Positions 36,720 to 45,524 of a DNA stretch of 64,000 nucleotides are shown here, piece by piece (position 1 is the stretch's first letter; every line of letters starts with the position of its first letter). A model generated the notes under the pieces. That model had not been told where the DNA came from. It did not search any database and saw only the letters and a list, made by a program, of their open reading frames with translations. Source of the stretch: Thalassovita autumnalis (GTDB taxonomy: Bacteria > Pseudomonadota > Alphaproteobacteria > Rhodobacterales > Rhodobacteraceae); assembly GCF_001458255.1 (NCBI RefSeq), contig NZ_CYSB01000035.1, positions 1 to 64,000 on the forward strand. Direction: 5' to 3'. A program made the position numbers and the translations under genes.

Positions 36720-36784
36720 CGATCTGACATCTTTGATGTTTTTATTGACGTAGCGTTATGCAGCGTCAGCGATAATTCGGAAAT

Positions 36785-36823
36785 GGGTATTTCGATCTAA
36801 GGTCGAGATACCCGTTCTTTTTT
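36785..36823 (+). terminator. Terminator after quinone oxidoreductase
   Basis: GGGTATTTCGATC pairs with GTCGAGATACCC (stem 36785-36813, with a T-G wobble), then GTTC and a run of six T. Confidence 0.85.
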
Positions 36824-36889
36824 GCGGAATTATCTATTCATTAATTGATTTATCCAATTTTACTTCTCATAGATTTTGCCACGTAAAAA

Positions 36890-37237
36890 ATGGTACTGGA
36901 AATGACTGATACTATCTCAATCGCTGAATTCGACTTTGATGCGCTCTCGCTGGCGGAATTGAAATCGCTGGAAAAGAAGGTTGTAAAAGCAATTGCAACT
37001 TTTGAAGATCGCAAAAAGAAAGAAGCGCTGTCTGAGCTGGAAGCAAAAGCCAAGGAATTGGGATACTCACTGTCTGAGCTGACTGGCGGTAAAGCGCCCA
37101 AGATGAAAGTGGCAGGCAGCCCGAAATATCGCAACCCCGCAGACCCGACGCAAACCTGGACCGGCAAAGGCCGCCGGCCCGATTGGTTTAATGCGGCGCT
37201 GGCCGCCGGCACCTCTGCCGACGACCTGGCGATCTAA
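36890..37237 (+). CDS. H-NS family nucleoid protein (HvrA-like)
   Basis: This protein of 111-115 residues has an N-terminal oligomerisation coiled coil (LSLAELKSLEKKVVKAIATFEDRKKKEALSELEAKAKELG) and the C-terminal DNA-binding core YRNPADPTQTWTGKGRRPDWF with the TWTGKGRRP H-NS motif. HvrA in Rhodobacter is a related nucleoid regulator. Either ATG 36890 or ATG 36902 may be used; no ribosome-binding site is clear for either, and 36902 matches the family start. The upstream 70 bases are A+T-rich, the kind of DNA that H-NS proteins bind, so autoregulation is plausible. Confidence 0.88.
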   Translation: MVLEMTDTISIAEFDFDALSLAELKSLEKKVVKAIATFEDRKKKEALSELEAKAKELGYSLSELTGGKAPKMKVAGSPKYRNPADPTQTWTGKGRRPDWFNAALAAGTSADDLAI

Positions 37238-37257
37238 AGGCTGGCCAAAGGCCGCGC

Positions 37258-37956
37258 TTATCGCACCGGATCAAAAAGCGCGTCTGTCATCTGACAGTCG
37301 CGCACCACATCCCGGCCACAGGGAACGGGATCCAGATCTTTGGACAGACAGACCCGCACCTCCTGAATCCGGTTGGATTTGCAGGTGACGGTGACCATGT
37401 CTGGCTCCAGATCAGGGTTGGCTTTCAGGAAGGCCTCCTCCACCACACGCGCGGGCAGTTTCACCGTCTTCTCCAACTTGCGGAACACCGCTGGCCGGGT
37501 CACTGTGCCATAGGCCTGACGGGACAGCGCGTAATAGGCGCGTGCGGAGAGGCCAGAACAGGTGCCGTGCTTTTTCCACTGGTGCCAGGCCAGACCAGAA
37601 GTGCCCATGATATCGGCCATTCCTGCGGTCATCTGGCGGCTCGGCTGGCGTGCGGTCGTGGGGCAGTAGGACGGCCAGCCGCGGTGAAACTGCGGCCACA
37701 GCCCATGCAGGATCCAGCCATGATCGGCGTTGTCCTCGCATTGCGGTGACTGCCGCGCATCCCCTTCCAGCGCACACCAGGTCGGCGACCAGCTGAGCGC
37801 CATGACGTAATAGTCAAAAACGCCCGAACGCTCCCCCTCTGCCTGAGCGGGGGCAGCGGCGGTTAGGGCGATAAGGCATGCGCCAGCTAGGCGGCTCAGC
37901 CCCTTAAAGAATGGGTGAAATACGCGGGAATTGCGACGTGGGCGGGGCAAATGCAT
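37258..37956 (-). CDS. Exported ribonuclease T2
   Basis: This protein of about 232 residues has an N-terminal signal peptide (basic start, hydrophobic 20-38, AQA end). Both catalytic segments of RNase T2 are present: HGLWPQ with His84, and WKKHGTCSG with His130. Several Cys residues could form the usual disulfides. RNase T2 enzymes degrade RNA without base specificity through 2',3'-cyclic phosphate intermediates outside the cytoplasm. The start at 37956 has AAGGAAAGAG upstream; a start six codons earlier is possible. Its products are substrates for the exported CpdB-type enzyme at 738-2702. Confidence 0.9.
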   Translation of the reverse strand: MHLPRPRRNSRVFHPFFKGLSRLAGACLIALTAAAPAQAEGERSGVFDYYVMALSWSPTWCALEGDARQSPQCEDNADHGWILHGLWPQFHRGWPSYCPTTARQPSRQMTAGMADIMGTSGLAWHQWKKHGTCSGLSARAYYALSRQAYGTVTRPAVFRKLEKTVKLPARVVEEAFLKANPDLEPDMVTVTCKSNRIQEVRVCLSKDLDPVPCGRDVVRDCQMTDALFDPVR

Positions 37957-38081
37957 TCTCTCTTTCCTTATCAACTCTGAAAGACTATATAGGGGCCAAG
38001 TTCCCCCTAAAAGGTGATCCGTTCCGTCCCGGGACAGCCTGTTTCAGGCGACGGGGAAGTTGTAAGTTAAGGAGACATGCA

Positions 38082-38828
38082 ATGTCCAAGCCGATTATGG
38101 CCAAAGCCACCGCTGTCTGGCTGATCGACAACACCACGATCAGCTTCAAGCAGATCGCCGATTTTGTCGGCATGCATGAGCTGGAGATTCAGGGCATCGC
38201 GGATGGCGATGTGGCCCCCGGCGTCAAAGGGTTTGACCCGGTCGCCAACAACCAGCTGACGCAGGAAGAGATTGATGCGGCAGAGAAAAGCCCGCTGCAC
38301 AAGCTGAAGCTGAAGTTCAACGCCGCAGCTGTTGGCGAAGAAAAGCGCCGTGGCCCGCGCTACACTCCGCTGTCCAAGCGTCAGGACCGCCCGGCGTCGA
38401 TCTACTGGCTGGTGAAGTTCCACCCCGAACTGTCGGATGGTCAGATCAGCAAGCTGGTCGGTACCACCAAGCCGACCATTCAGGCGATTCGCGAACGCAC
38501 CCATTGGAACATCGCCAACATCACCCCGGTGGATCCGGTGGCACTGGGCCTGTGTAAACAGTCCGAGCTGGATTCGGCGGTGCAGAAAGCCGTTGCCAAG
38601 AAAGCCGCTGAAGGTGGCGTGATGAGCGACGATGAGCGCCGCAAGCTGGTGAGCACCGAACAGTCGCTGGCGATGGAAGAAGAAGCGCCGAAGATCCCGA
38701 CCGCGATTGAAGGTCTGGAGACCTTTAGCCTTGGCGGTGACGATGAGGACGAAAAAGAAGAAGAGATCATCGATGCTGATAGCTTCTTCAACCTCCCCGG
38801 CGGATCGGACGAAGACGAACAGCCCTAA
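38082..38828 (+). CDS. DUF1013 cell-cycle-type transcriptional regulator
   Basis: This 248-residue protein has the DUF1013 N-terminal core AVWLIDNTTISFKQIADFVGMHELEIQGIADGD and a second HTH-like block LSDGQISKLVGTTKPTIQAIRERTHWN (about 117-143), followed by a very acidic C-terminal tail (GGDDEDEKEEEIIDAD). The family is widespread in alphaproteobacteria, and I recall the name TrcR for it as a cell-cycle regulator; that name is less certain than the family. AAGGAGA precedes ATG 38082. It is monocistronic. Confidence 0.85.
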   Translation: MSKPIMAKATAVWLIDNTTISFKQIADFVGMHELEIQGIADGDVAPGVKGFDPVANNQLTQEEIDAAEKSPLHKLKLKFNAAAVGEEKRRGPRYTPLSKRQDRPASIYWLVKFHPELSDGQISKLVGTTKPTIQAIRERTHWNIANITPVDPVALGLCKQSELDSAVQKAVAKKAAEGGVMSDDERRKLVSTEQSLAMEEEAPKIPTAIEGLETFSLGGDDEDEKEEEIIDADSFFNLPGGSDEDEQP

Positions 38829-38853
38829 GCGCTGTCACGTCTTTGAAGATTGC

Positions 38854-38890
38854 AAAAACCCCTGCGGGCCCGGCCCGTGGGGGTTTTTCT
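38854..38890 (+). terminator. Terminator after DUF1013 gene
   Basis: AAAAACCCC (38854-38862) pairs with GGGGGTTTTT (38879-38888), with inner GC-rich pairing, then CTTT. Confidence 0.85.
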
Positions 38891-39057
38891 TTGCGCGCTG
38901 ATTGGTGGCCGGGCGGCGCGTCTGCCCGCGCGCCTGTTGCCCTGTTCCGTGCGCGCCGCGCAGCATCTGAGGCGCCGGTTGAGAGGGGCTTTCCATTTGG
39001 GGCGGCATTCGCCACTCTGACTGCGTAGAGTTTGGTGGTGTTGCGCGGGAGGTGGCG

Positions 39058-40197
39058 ATGGTCATCGCGGTGATTGGCAAGGGAATGATCGGGGCGGCGG
39101 CGGCGCGGCATCTGGCGCTGATGGGTGAGGATGTGCTGCTGATCGGCCCGGATGAGCCGCAGGATTACGCCAACCACCCGGGCGTTTTTGCCAGCCATTA
39201 TGATGAGGCCCGCATCACCCGTTCGCTGGATCCCTATCCGTTCTGGAGCCGGGTCAGCCGGGAAAGCATTGCCCGCTACAGTGAGCTTGAGCGCGCCAGC
39301 GGCATCGGGTTCTTCACCGAGACCGGGCTGTTGATGGCGGGGCCGGACCACACGCCGCTGATCCGCGCGGTGGAACGTGGCGCCCAGCGTGACAACATTC
39401 ATTGTGAGGCGCTGCGCGGGCAGGCCTTGCAGCGGCGGTTCCCTTATTTCCAATTTTCGTCAGACACGTTGGGTTTGTTTGAGCCGCGTGGCGCGGGGCA
39501 TATCAACCCGCGTCTGATGGTGCGGGCGCAGGGTGTTGCGGCGCAGAAGCTGGGCGCCCATGTCATCACCGCCATGGTGACGGGGCTGCGCGAAACCGCG
39601 GATGGGGTGGAGATTGACAGCACCGCCGGGCACCTCAGCGCCGATCAGGTTCTGGTGGCGGCGGGCGGGTTTACCAATGAGTTGCTGCCCGAGCCGCTGC
39701 CACTGCATGTCTATGCGCGTACTGTGTTGCTGGCAGAAGTCGCCGCGCCGGAGCAGGATCGCCTGCGCGAGATGCCGCCGTTGATCTATCTGGAACCGGA
39801 CAATGATCCCTACCTCTTGCCGCCGGTCGCCTATCCTGATGGCCGCGTTTATCTGAAAATCGGCGGTGATCCGGTGGATCTGGAATTGCCGGGGGAGGCT
39901 GAGCGCAGGGCCTGGTTCCGCAGTGGCGGTGACCCTGAGATTGGCGATCATCTGCTGGCCCGGTTGCAGGAGCGGATGCCGGATCTGGCCATCGCGTCTA
40001 CGAAAATTGCGCCCTGCATCACAACCTTCACCAACAGTATTCAGCCAATGCTGCAACGTCAGAGTGACCGGATCAGCGTCGCCACTGGCGGCAGTGGGCG
40101 GGGTGCCAAATGCAGTGACGAGCTGGGCCGGTTGGGCGCCCTTGTTGCGCGTGGTGCGGCGCTGCCGGATTGGGTGGCCGAGACCCGCGGTTCCTAA
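39058..40197 (+). CDS. FAD-dependent amino-acid-oxidase-type oxidoreductase
   Basis: This 379-residue protein of the DAO superfamily opens with the dinucleotide fold IAVIGKGMIGAAAARHLALMGEDVLLIG and contains the FAD-contacting ATGGSGRGAKCSDELG segment near the end. DAO members oxidise D-amino acids, sarcosine or similar N-methyl compounds; the specificity here is not visible. ATG 39058 is preferred over GTG 39052 because GGGAGG sits at the right distance. It stands alone; a GC-rich hairpin lies after the gene near 40235-40270. Confidence 0.87.
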   Translation: MVIAVIGKGMIGAAAARHLALMGEDVLLIGPDEPQDYANHPGVFASHYDEARITRSLDPYPFWSRVSRESIARYSELERASGIGFFTETGLLMAGPDHTPLIRAVERGAQRDNIHCEALRGQALQRRFPYFQFSSDTLGLFEPRGAGHINPRLMVRAQGVAAQKLGAHVITAMVTGLRETADGVEIDSTAGHLSADQVLVAAGGFTNELLPEPLPLHVYARTVLLAEVAAPEQDRLREMPPLIYLEPDNDPYLLPPVAYPDGRVYLKIGGDPVDLELPGEAERRAWFRSGGDPEIGDHLLARLQERMPDLAIASTKIAPCITTFTNSIQPMLQRQSDRISVATGGSGRGAKCSDELGRLGALVARGAALPDWVAETRGS

Positions 40198-40437
40198 AAT
40201 TTCACCTATTTCCCGGTGTTGGGTTGGGCCTGTTGGCAGAGGGCGCCCCGTCTTCGGGTGAGGCCCTGAGATTTCTGCGGCGTGTCAGTGACTAAGCTGT
40301 TTATCAACCATGTTTCACAGCCGAAGTCTCGCTGCTTTTCCTCAATATTTCTGAAAACTCTTGGTGTTCGACCTGGCCGTATTAACACCACATTAAGTGC
40401 GCGTGGGCTTCCTGATCCGGCAAAAGGAGGCCTGCCC

Positions 40438-41679
40438 ATGCTGCGTTTGATGTTGATGTCCGTGATCGGTGTTTTGGGAAGTCTGGTGCCCCTCGCGAGC
40501 CCCGCCGATAACGCCCCTGTTCCCCCGTCTGAGCCGGTGCTGGAGGTGCATATCGATGCGGATTATTCAATTGCCTCCCATGCGGCGGAGGCGATTGAAA
40601 GCGGCTTGGCCTCAGCCCTGTCTGAGACGGGCTATGAGGTTGCGGGCACCACGTTGAAATTGGTGCGCCGTGATCACCGGGCCAATGTGAAACGGTCGCG
40701 CACCCATATGGAGGATTTCCTGAACTCCACCAATGCGATTGCAATGGTGGGTGGTATGCATTCGCCGCCTTATCTGACGCACCGCGATTTTATCAATGAA
40801 AATGATGTGTTGTTCCTGCTGCCCTGGTCCGCGGGCGGGCCTATCACGCGCGGTGAAAGCGGGGGTGAAAACTGGCTGTTCCGCCTGTCGGTGGATGACA
40901 CCAAGGCGGGGGGCTATCTGATTTCGCGCGCGGTGGATCAGGCGGGCTGTCAGGCGGTGAGCCTGATTTTGATTGATACCGGTTGGGGGCGGGCGAATCA
41001 CAAAACCCTGACGGCGGCGCTGGATCAGCGGGGGATGATCCCGGCCTCGACCCATTACTTTGATGTGACGATCGGGCAGGCGACGGCCAAGCGGCTGGCC
41101 GAGGACGTTCGGCGCAGCGGTGCTGACTGCGCTGTTTTGCTTGCGGATTGGGACAATGGTGCGCAGGTGGTGAATGTATTGGCCGATCTGGATCAGCCGA
41201 TCCGGACCTTCAGCCATTGGGGGATTATGGGCGGGCCATTTGCGCAGCATGTCACGCCGGACACCCGCGACCGTTTGGATCTGGAGGTGCTGCAGACCTG
41301 TGGTCTGGCCCGCGAAATGAGCGGCAATGCGGCGCTGCAACTGGCGCTGTCTCATGCCAAGGGGGAACCGACTGAACTGGCGGATGTGCCTGCTGCGGCA
41401 GGATTTGTACATGGCTATGATCTGGGCCGCATATTTGTTGCCGCGGTGGCGCAGGCCGCAGAAACCCCTGCATGGGACGGCGGGATCGGGCAGAAACGCG
41501 ACGCGGTGCGCCTGTCACTGGAAAGCCTGGAGGCTGAGGTGGAGGGCATCCTTGGGTCCTATGAAAAGCCCTTTGATGCCTATGATGTGTCCAGCCCCGA
41601 TGCGCATGAGGCGCTGGGACGCAGCGATCTTTGTATGGCGCGGTTTGCGCCCGAGGGCCATCTGATCCACGCCCCGTAA
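40438..41679 (+). CDS. Orphan periplasmic binding protein (type 1, LivJ-like)
   Basis: This 413-residue protein has a signal peptide (about 1-22) and a type-1 periplasmic-binding fold: two alternating lobes with AIAMVGGMHSPPYLTHRDFINENDVLFLLPWSAGGPITR resembling the branched-chain amino acid receptor core. No permease or ATPase gene adjoins it. Instead a membrane GGDEF-EAL protein starts 35 bases downstream, which suggests it delivers a ligand signal rather than cargo. AAAGGAGG precedes ATG 40438; the frame extends upstream without a start signal. The ligand is unknown. Confidence 0.85.
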   Translation: MLRLMLMSVIGVLGSLVPLASPADNAPVPPSEPVLEVHIDADYSIASHAAEAIESGLASALSETGYEVAGTTLKLVRRDHRANVKRSRTHMEDFLNSTNAIAMVGGMHSPPYLTHRDFINENDVLFLLPWSAGGPITRGESGGENWLFRLSVDDTKAGGYLISRAVDQAGCQAVSLILIDTGWGRANHKTLTAALDQRGMIPASTHYFDVTIGQATAKRLAEDVRRSGADCAVLLADWDNGAQVVNVLADLDQPIRTFSHWGIMGGPFAQHVTPDTRDRLDLEVLQTCGLAREMSGNAALQLALSHAKGEPTELADVPAAAGFVHGYDLGRIFVAAVAQAAETPAWDGGIGQKRDAVRLSLESLEAEVEGILGSYEKPFDAYDVSSPDAHEALGRSDLCMARFAPEGHLIHAP

Positions 41680-41714
41680 CCCGTCATTGATACCCTAATT
41701 GCAGGAGAAACCGC

Positions 41715-44276
41715 GTGTCTGTCAGCCACCGCTTTTGGTTCCTTGTTGGGATGGTGCTCTGTGCCACAATCCTATGCAGCGCCGGGGCCATTTGGTTCAC
41801 CTCGACCCCGTTTCTGGAGGCCAACCAAGCCAAGGTTATTCAGGATCAGGCTGAAAAAGAAGCCCGGGCCTTTGACAATGAACTGGCGCAATATCAGCAG
41901 CTGCTACAGTTTGTGGCGGCACAGGAAAACGTTGTGTCTGTGGTGATCGGCTATGTGGAAAACGCTGATGTCGTCAGTAATTACTTCGAAACGCTGCCGC
42001 GCCCCGATGGGTTGATTTCTGTCACCCTGCTGGACGCGTTGCAGGAGGTGACGGCCCATGCCACGCTGCAGGGCGCCCCAAAAGAGGCGGTGAAATCGCC
42101 GGAATGGATCGCGGCCTTTGAGGAAACCATCAAAGCCGAGAACCGATATGCGCCAGCGGTGGTAAAACTGATCCAGGACACGCAGGCACCCTATCTGTTG
42201 ATGGCGGTGCCCGTGTTCAACCGGGGCTTTGCCGAAGGGGTGCTGGTGGCTGAGGTTGATATTGACTTTGACGCGGTTTTCACCGCCAACAATGTCACCC
42301 GGCGCAGCTTTGTCGCTGCGGCAGATCCGGGGTTTGTCGCCGAGCAAGAGGCGCTGGGACATTGGGTGGAGTCGGTGGCACATGATCAGTTGTCACTGGT
42401 TTCAATCCCGGATGTTGAGGCCACGGCGTCGGCCGGGCGCATGTTGCTGTTCAACGTCATGACGGCGATCTCCGCCACCTTGCTGGTGTCTTTTTCGATC
42501 TTTGCCTGGTTGGGGCGGGCCACGATTGTGATGCCTCATAAGGCGCTGGAACAGCAGAAAGAACACCTGTCAGAATTGGCGGCGGTGGCGGAAAATGCCA
42601 ATGACGCCATCCTGGTGACCGATCTGGAGCAGCGGATCATCTGGGGCAACCCATCGTTTGAGGCACTGTCAGGCTACAAAATCTCAGAGGTGCGTGGGCG
42701 CAAGCCAAGCAATTTCCTCCAAGGTGCTGATACCGATCCCGGCACCCGGGCGGCGCTAAGCCATGCGGTGCGGGCGCGCACGGCGATCAAGGCGGAAATC
42801 CTGAACTATGCCAAAAGCGGTACCCCCTATTGGATTGCGCTCAGCATCACGCCATTGGCTCGCGAAGATGGCCAGATCTACGGGTTCATGGCGATTTCAC
42901 ATGATGTGACGATGGAACGTCAGCAACGTGATGATCTGGCCGCCGCGAATAAGGCGACCGAACATTTGGCCCGCCATGATCCGTTGACCGGCCTGCCCAA
43001 CCGTCGGGTGCTGAATGAGGAGTTGGAAAAGCGCGCCAAAGGTGAGGTTCCCCATGCCACCCTGCTGCGGATCGACCTGGATCACTTCAAAAACATCAAT
43101 GACACGATGGGCCATGACGCAGGCGATTATGTCCTGACGATCATTGCCAAAATCCTAACGGAAAACAGCCGCAAGACCGATATTGCGGCCCGGGTTGGTG
43201 GGGATGAGTTTATCGTGTTGATGTCTGCCGGAGCAACTTCGGATCAGGCGGTGAAACTGGGGCGGCGCATCCTTGAGAAGATCAATGAACCGCACAGCTA
43301 TGAGGGCAAACCGTTGCGGATCGGGGCCAGCTTCGGGGTGGCCTCCACGCTGGATGGCTTGATCCCCCTGGAGGAGCTGATCAGCAGTGCCGACGCCGCG
43401 CTTTACAAAAGCAAAGAGAGCGGCCGCAATCAGGTGGTGCACTACGGCAGCAGTCTGCATGACGCGGTGTGTTTCAACCGTGAGATTTCGATCCTGATGC
43501 AGCGCGCCCTGACGGAGGAGCAGTTTGAGCCCTATTTCCAGCCCCAGATCTGTGCCCAATCCGGTGAGATTTGCGGCTTTGAAGCCCTTGCGCGCTGGCA
43601 TTCGCCTGAGTTGGGCGTTGTCATGCCGGATGTGTTCCTGCCGGTGGCGGCGCAGATGTCCTGCATCGAGGAGATTGATGAGTGCATTTTCCGCAAAGGT
43701 ATGAAGGTCGCGCGCGACATGCAGCGGCGCAACCTGCGTTTCCCCAAGGTGTCTTTCAACGTCACCGCGGCCCGCATTCGCACCCTCGCCAATGATATTG
43801 AGCTGCGCGAAGTGCCAGCAAACGGGCCCAAGGTGGCGTTTGAGATTTTGGAGTCGGTCTTTCTGGAGGATCAGACCGACCTGTTCCGCGAAGCGTTGAA
43901 CAAGATCCGGGATCGCGGTTATCTGATTGAAATTGATGATTTCGGCTCGGGCCATGCCTCCATCGTGGGGCTGATGCAGATTAAGCCTGATTTCATGAAG
44001 ATTGACCGTCGACTGGTGATGCCGATCCTGAAATCGAAACAGTCCGCCAACCTGCTGAGTTCAATCATGGAGATGGGCAAAACCATCGATGTGAAGATCG
44101 TTGCCGAAGGGGTTGAGACCGAGGATCATGCTCTGATCCTGCGCCATCTGGGGTGCGATGTCTTGCAGGGTTTCCACTTCTCCAAGCCCTTGCCGCATGC
44201 AGAACTGGTGAAATTTGTTGAGGGGTATGACCCCCGTAGGTTTTTTCCCAGCCGTCAATGGACCAAACGGGCCTAG
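41715..44276 (+). CDS. Membrane PAS-GGDEF-EAL cyclic-di-GMP enzyme
   Basis: This 853-residue protein has TM1 (about 8-28), a periplasmic sensor region (about 30-240), TM2 (about 246-268), a PAS domain (about 290-400), GGDEF and EAL domains. The cyclase motif GGDEF (495-499) is intact and preceded by an inhibitory I-site, Arg486-x-x-Asp489. The phosphodiesterase EAL (623-625) is intact with NVTAAR, EILESVF, DDFGSGHAS, KIDRR and AEGVET, so both activities are possible. The PAS domain has GRKPSNFLQG where LOV photoreceptors carry Cys, so it is not LOV-type. GTG 41715 follows GCAGGAGA. The binding-protein gene immediately upstream may provide the signal. Confidence 0.93.
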   Translation: MSVSHRFWFLVGMVLCATILCSAGAIWFTSTPFLEANQAKVIQDQAEKEARAFDNELAQYQQLLQFVAAQENVVSVVIGYVENADVVSNYFETLPRPDGLISVTLLDALQEVTAHATLQGAPKEAVKSPEWIAAFEETIKAENRYAPAVVKLIQDTQAPYLLMAVPVFNRGFAEGVLVAEVDIDFDAVFTANNVTRRSFVAAADPGFVAEQEALGHWVESVAHDQLSLVSIPDVEATASAGRMLLFNVMTAISATLLVSFSIFAWLGRATIVMPHKALEQQKEHLSELAAVAENANDAILVTDLEQRIIWGNPSFEALSGYKISEVRGRKPSNFLQGADTDPGTRAALSHAVRARTAIKAEILNYAKSGTPYWIALSITPLAREDGQIYGFMAISHDVTMERQQRDDLAAANKATEHLARHDPLTGLPNRRVLNEELEKRAKGEVPHATLLRIDLDHFKNINDTMGHDAGDYVLTIIAKILTENSRKTDIAARVGGDEFIVLMSAGATSDQAVKLGRRILEKINEPHSYEGKPLRIGASFGVASTLDGLIPLEELISSADAALYKSKESGRNQVVHYGSSLHDAVCFNREISILMQRALTEEQFEPYFQPQICAQSGEICGFEALARWHSPELGVVMPDVFLPVAAQMSCIEEIDECIFRKGMKVARDMQRRNLRFPKVSFNVTAARIRTLANDIELREVPANGPKVAFEILESVFLEDQTDLFREALNKIRDRGYLIEIDDFGSGHASIVGLMQIKPDFMKIDRRLVMPILKSKQSANLLSSIMEMGKTIDVKIVAEGVETEDHALILRHLGCDVLQGFHFSKPLPHAELVKFVEGYDPRRFFPSRQWTKRA

Positions 44277-44292
44277 GTGAGCGGACCTGCGG

Positions 44293-44892
44293 TTAGATTT
44301 GGCGGCGTGCGTTAAGGGCGGCGCTGATGGTGCCTTCGTCAAGATAATCCAGCTCCCCGCCGATGGGGACCCCCTGCGCCAGTGAGGTGAGGGTCACCTG
44401 ACCCTCCAGCTGGTCAGCGATGTAATGCCCGGTGGTCTGGCCATCCACGGTGGCGTTCAGCGCCAGAATAACCTCACCGATGCCTTCGGCGGTGACCCGG
44501 TCCAGCAATTGCGGAATGCGCAGTTCTTCGGGGCCAACAGCATCCAGCGCGGACAGGGTGCCGCCCAGAACGTGATACCGCCCTTTGAACACGGCGGCGC
44601 GTTCCATCGCCCAGAGGTCGGCGACATCCTCAACCACGCAGAGGATGCCATTGCCGCGTTTCTCATCGGCGCAGATGTTGCAGATGTCTGCGGTGCCGAC
44701 ATTGCCGCAGTTCAGGCATTCCCGCGCGGTTTCCGCCACCCGCTGCATCTGGTCGGCCAGCGGGGTCAGCAGCAGCGCGCGTTTGCGGATCATATGCAGC
44801 ACGGCACGGCGGGCTGATCGGGGGCCCAGCCCCGGCAGCTTGGCCAAAAGCTCGATCAGATTGTCGATATCTTTGGGGGCAGGATCACTCAT
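44293..44892 (-). CDS. recR: Recombination protein RecR
   Basis: This 199-residue protein acts with RecF/RecO in recombinational repair at gaps. The HhH region ([20 protein letters not shown]), the four-Cys zinc finger ([18 protein letters not shown], about 57-74) and the Toprim domain ([29 protein letters not shown]) are all present. The start at 44892 matches the family. It is the last gene of the dnaX/ybaB/recR group, though a hairpin lies between ybaB and recR. Confidence 0.97.
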   Translation of the reverse strand: MSDPAPKDIDNLIELLAKLPGLGPRSARRAVLHMIRKRALLLTPLADQMQRVAETARECLNCGNVGTADICNICADEKRGNGILCVVEDVADLWAMERAAVFKGRYHVLGGTLSALDAVGPEELRIPQLLDRVTAEGIGEVILALNATVDGQTTGHYIADQLEGQVTLTSLAQGVPIGGELDYLDEGTISAALNARRQI

Positions 44893-44962
44893 GTGCAGAC
44901 GATACGATGGAGAACAACAGAAGAACAACAGGCGATTGCAGCGCCCCCCTTGTTGAGACATG

Positions 44963-44991
44963 AAAAAGGGCCCACCAGCGGCGGACCCTTG
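44963..44991 (-). terminator. Minus-strand terminator between ybaB and recR
   Basis: Read on the minus strand, AAGGGTCC pairs with GGGCCC(TT) and is followed by TTTTTC. It would partly separate recR from ybaB. Confidence 0.6.
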
Positions 44992-45015
44992 GGGCATGGT
45001 GTTGATCTTAGGGGA

Positions 45016-45360
45016 TCAGAACGGCAGTTTTACATCCGCCGGCAGGCCCAGACCTTCGGTCAGTTTGGACATTTCTTCCTGCGCCTTGGCGCTGGCTTTG
45101 GTTTGGGCGTCTTTGATGGCGGCCAGGATCAGATCCTCGACCACCTCTTTTTCATCCGGGTGGAAGATCGACGGATCGATGTCCAGACCGTTCAGCACAC
45201 CTTTGGCGGTGCAGCTTGCCTTGACCAGACCAGCGCCGGATTCACCGGTGACGGTCATGTTTTCCAGCTCTTCCTGCAGTTCGGCAACTTTGCCCTGCAT
45301 TTCCTGAGCTTTTTTCATCATCTTGGCCATATCACCAAGACCGCCGAGACCTTTCAGCAT
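45016..45360 (-). CDS. YbaB/EbfC nucleoid-associated protein
   Basis: This 114-residue protein has the family's long helices (MAKMMKKAQEMQGKVAELQEELENM) and the central MTVTGESGAGLVKASCTAKGVLNGLDIDPS strand block. It forms a tweezers-like dimer that binds DNA. AGGAGAGT precedes the start. The canonical order dnaX-ybaB-recR is kept on this strand, but a PhzF-type gene lies between dnaX and ybaB. Confidence 0.93.
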   Translation of the reverse strand: MLKGLGGLGDMAKMMKKAQEMQGKVAELQEELENMTVTGESGAGLVKASCTAKGVLNGLDIDPSIFHPDEKEVVEDLILAAIKDAQTKASAKAQEEMSKLTEGLGLPADVKLPF

Positions 45361-45524
45361 GGGGGACTCTCCTGAAGTGTTGTTGCCGCATTAGATACGG
45401 GCTGTGCTGCGCTGCGACAAGCCCTTGGTGGGGCAGAAGCTGGGGCTATCCGTGCCTCTATCAACGGCAGGGGTGTGGGCTGGCTTAGGGGGAGATGGGC
45501 AAACTGTTATGCTGCCACCCCGGG

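Noticed and set aside
42840-42960. A LOV photoreceptor domain in the GGDEF-EAL protein
   Set aside because: The NFLQG segment resembles LOV, but the flavin-binding Cys motif is absent, so it is an ordinary PAS domain.
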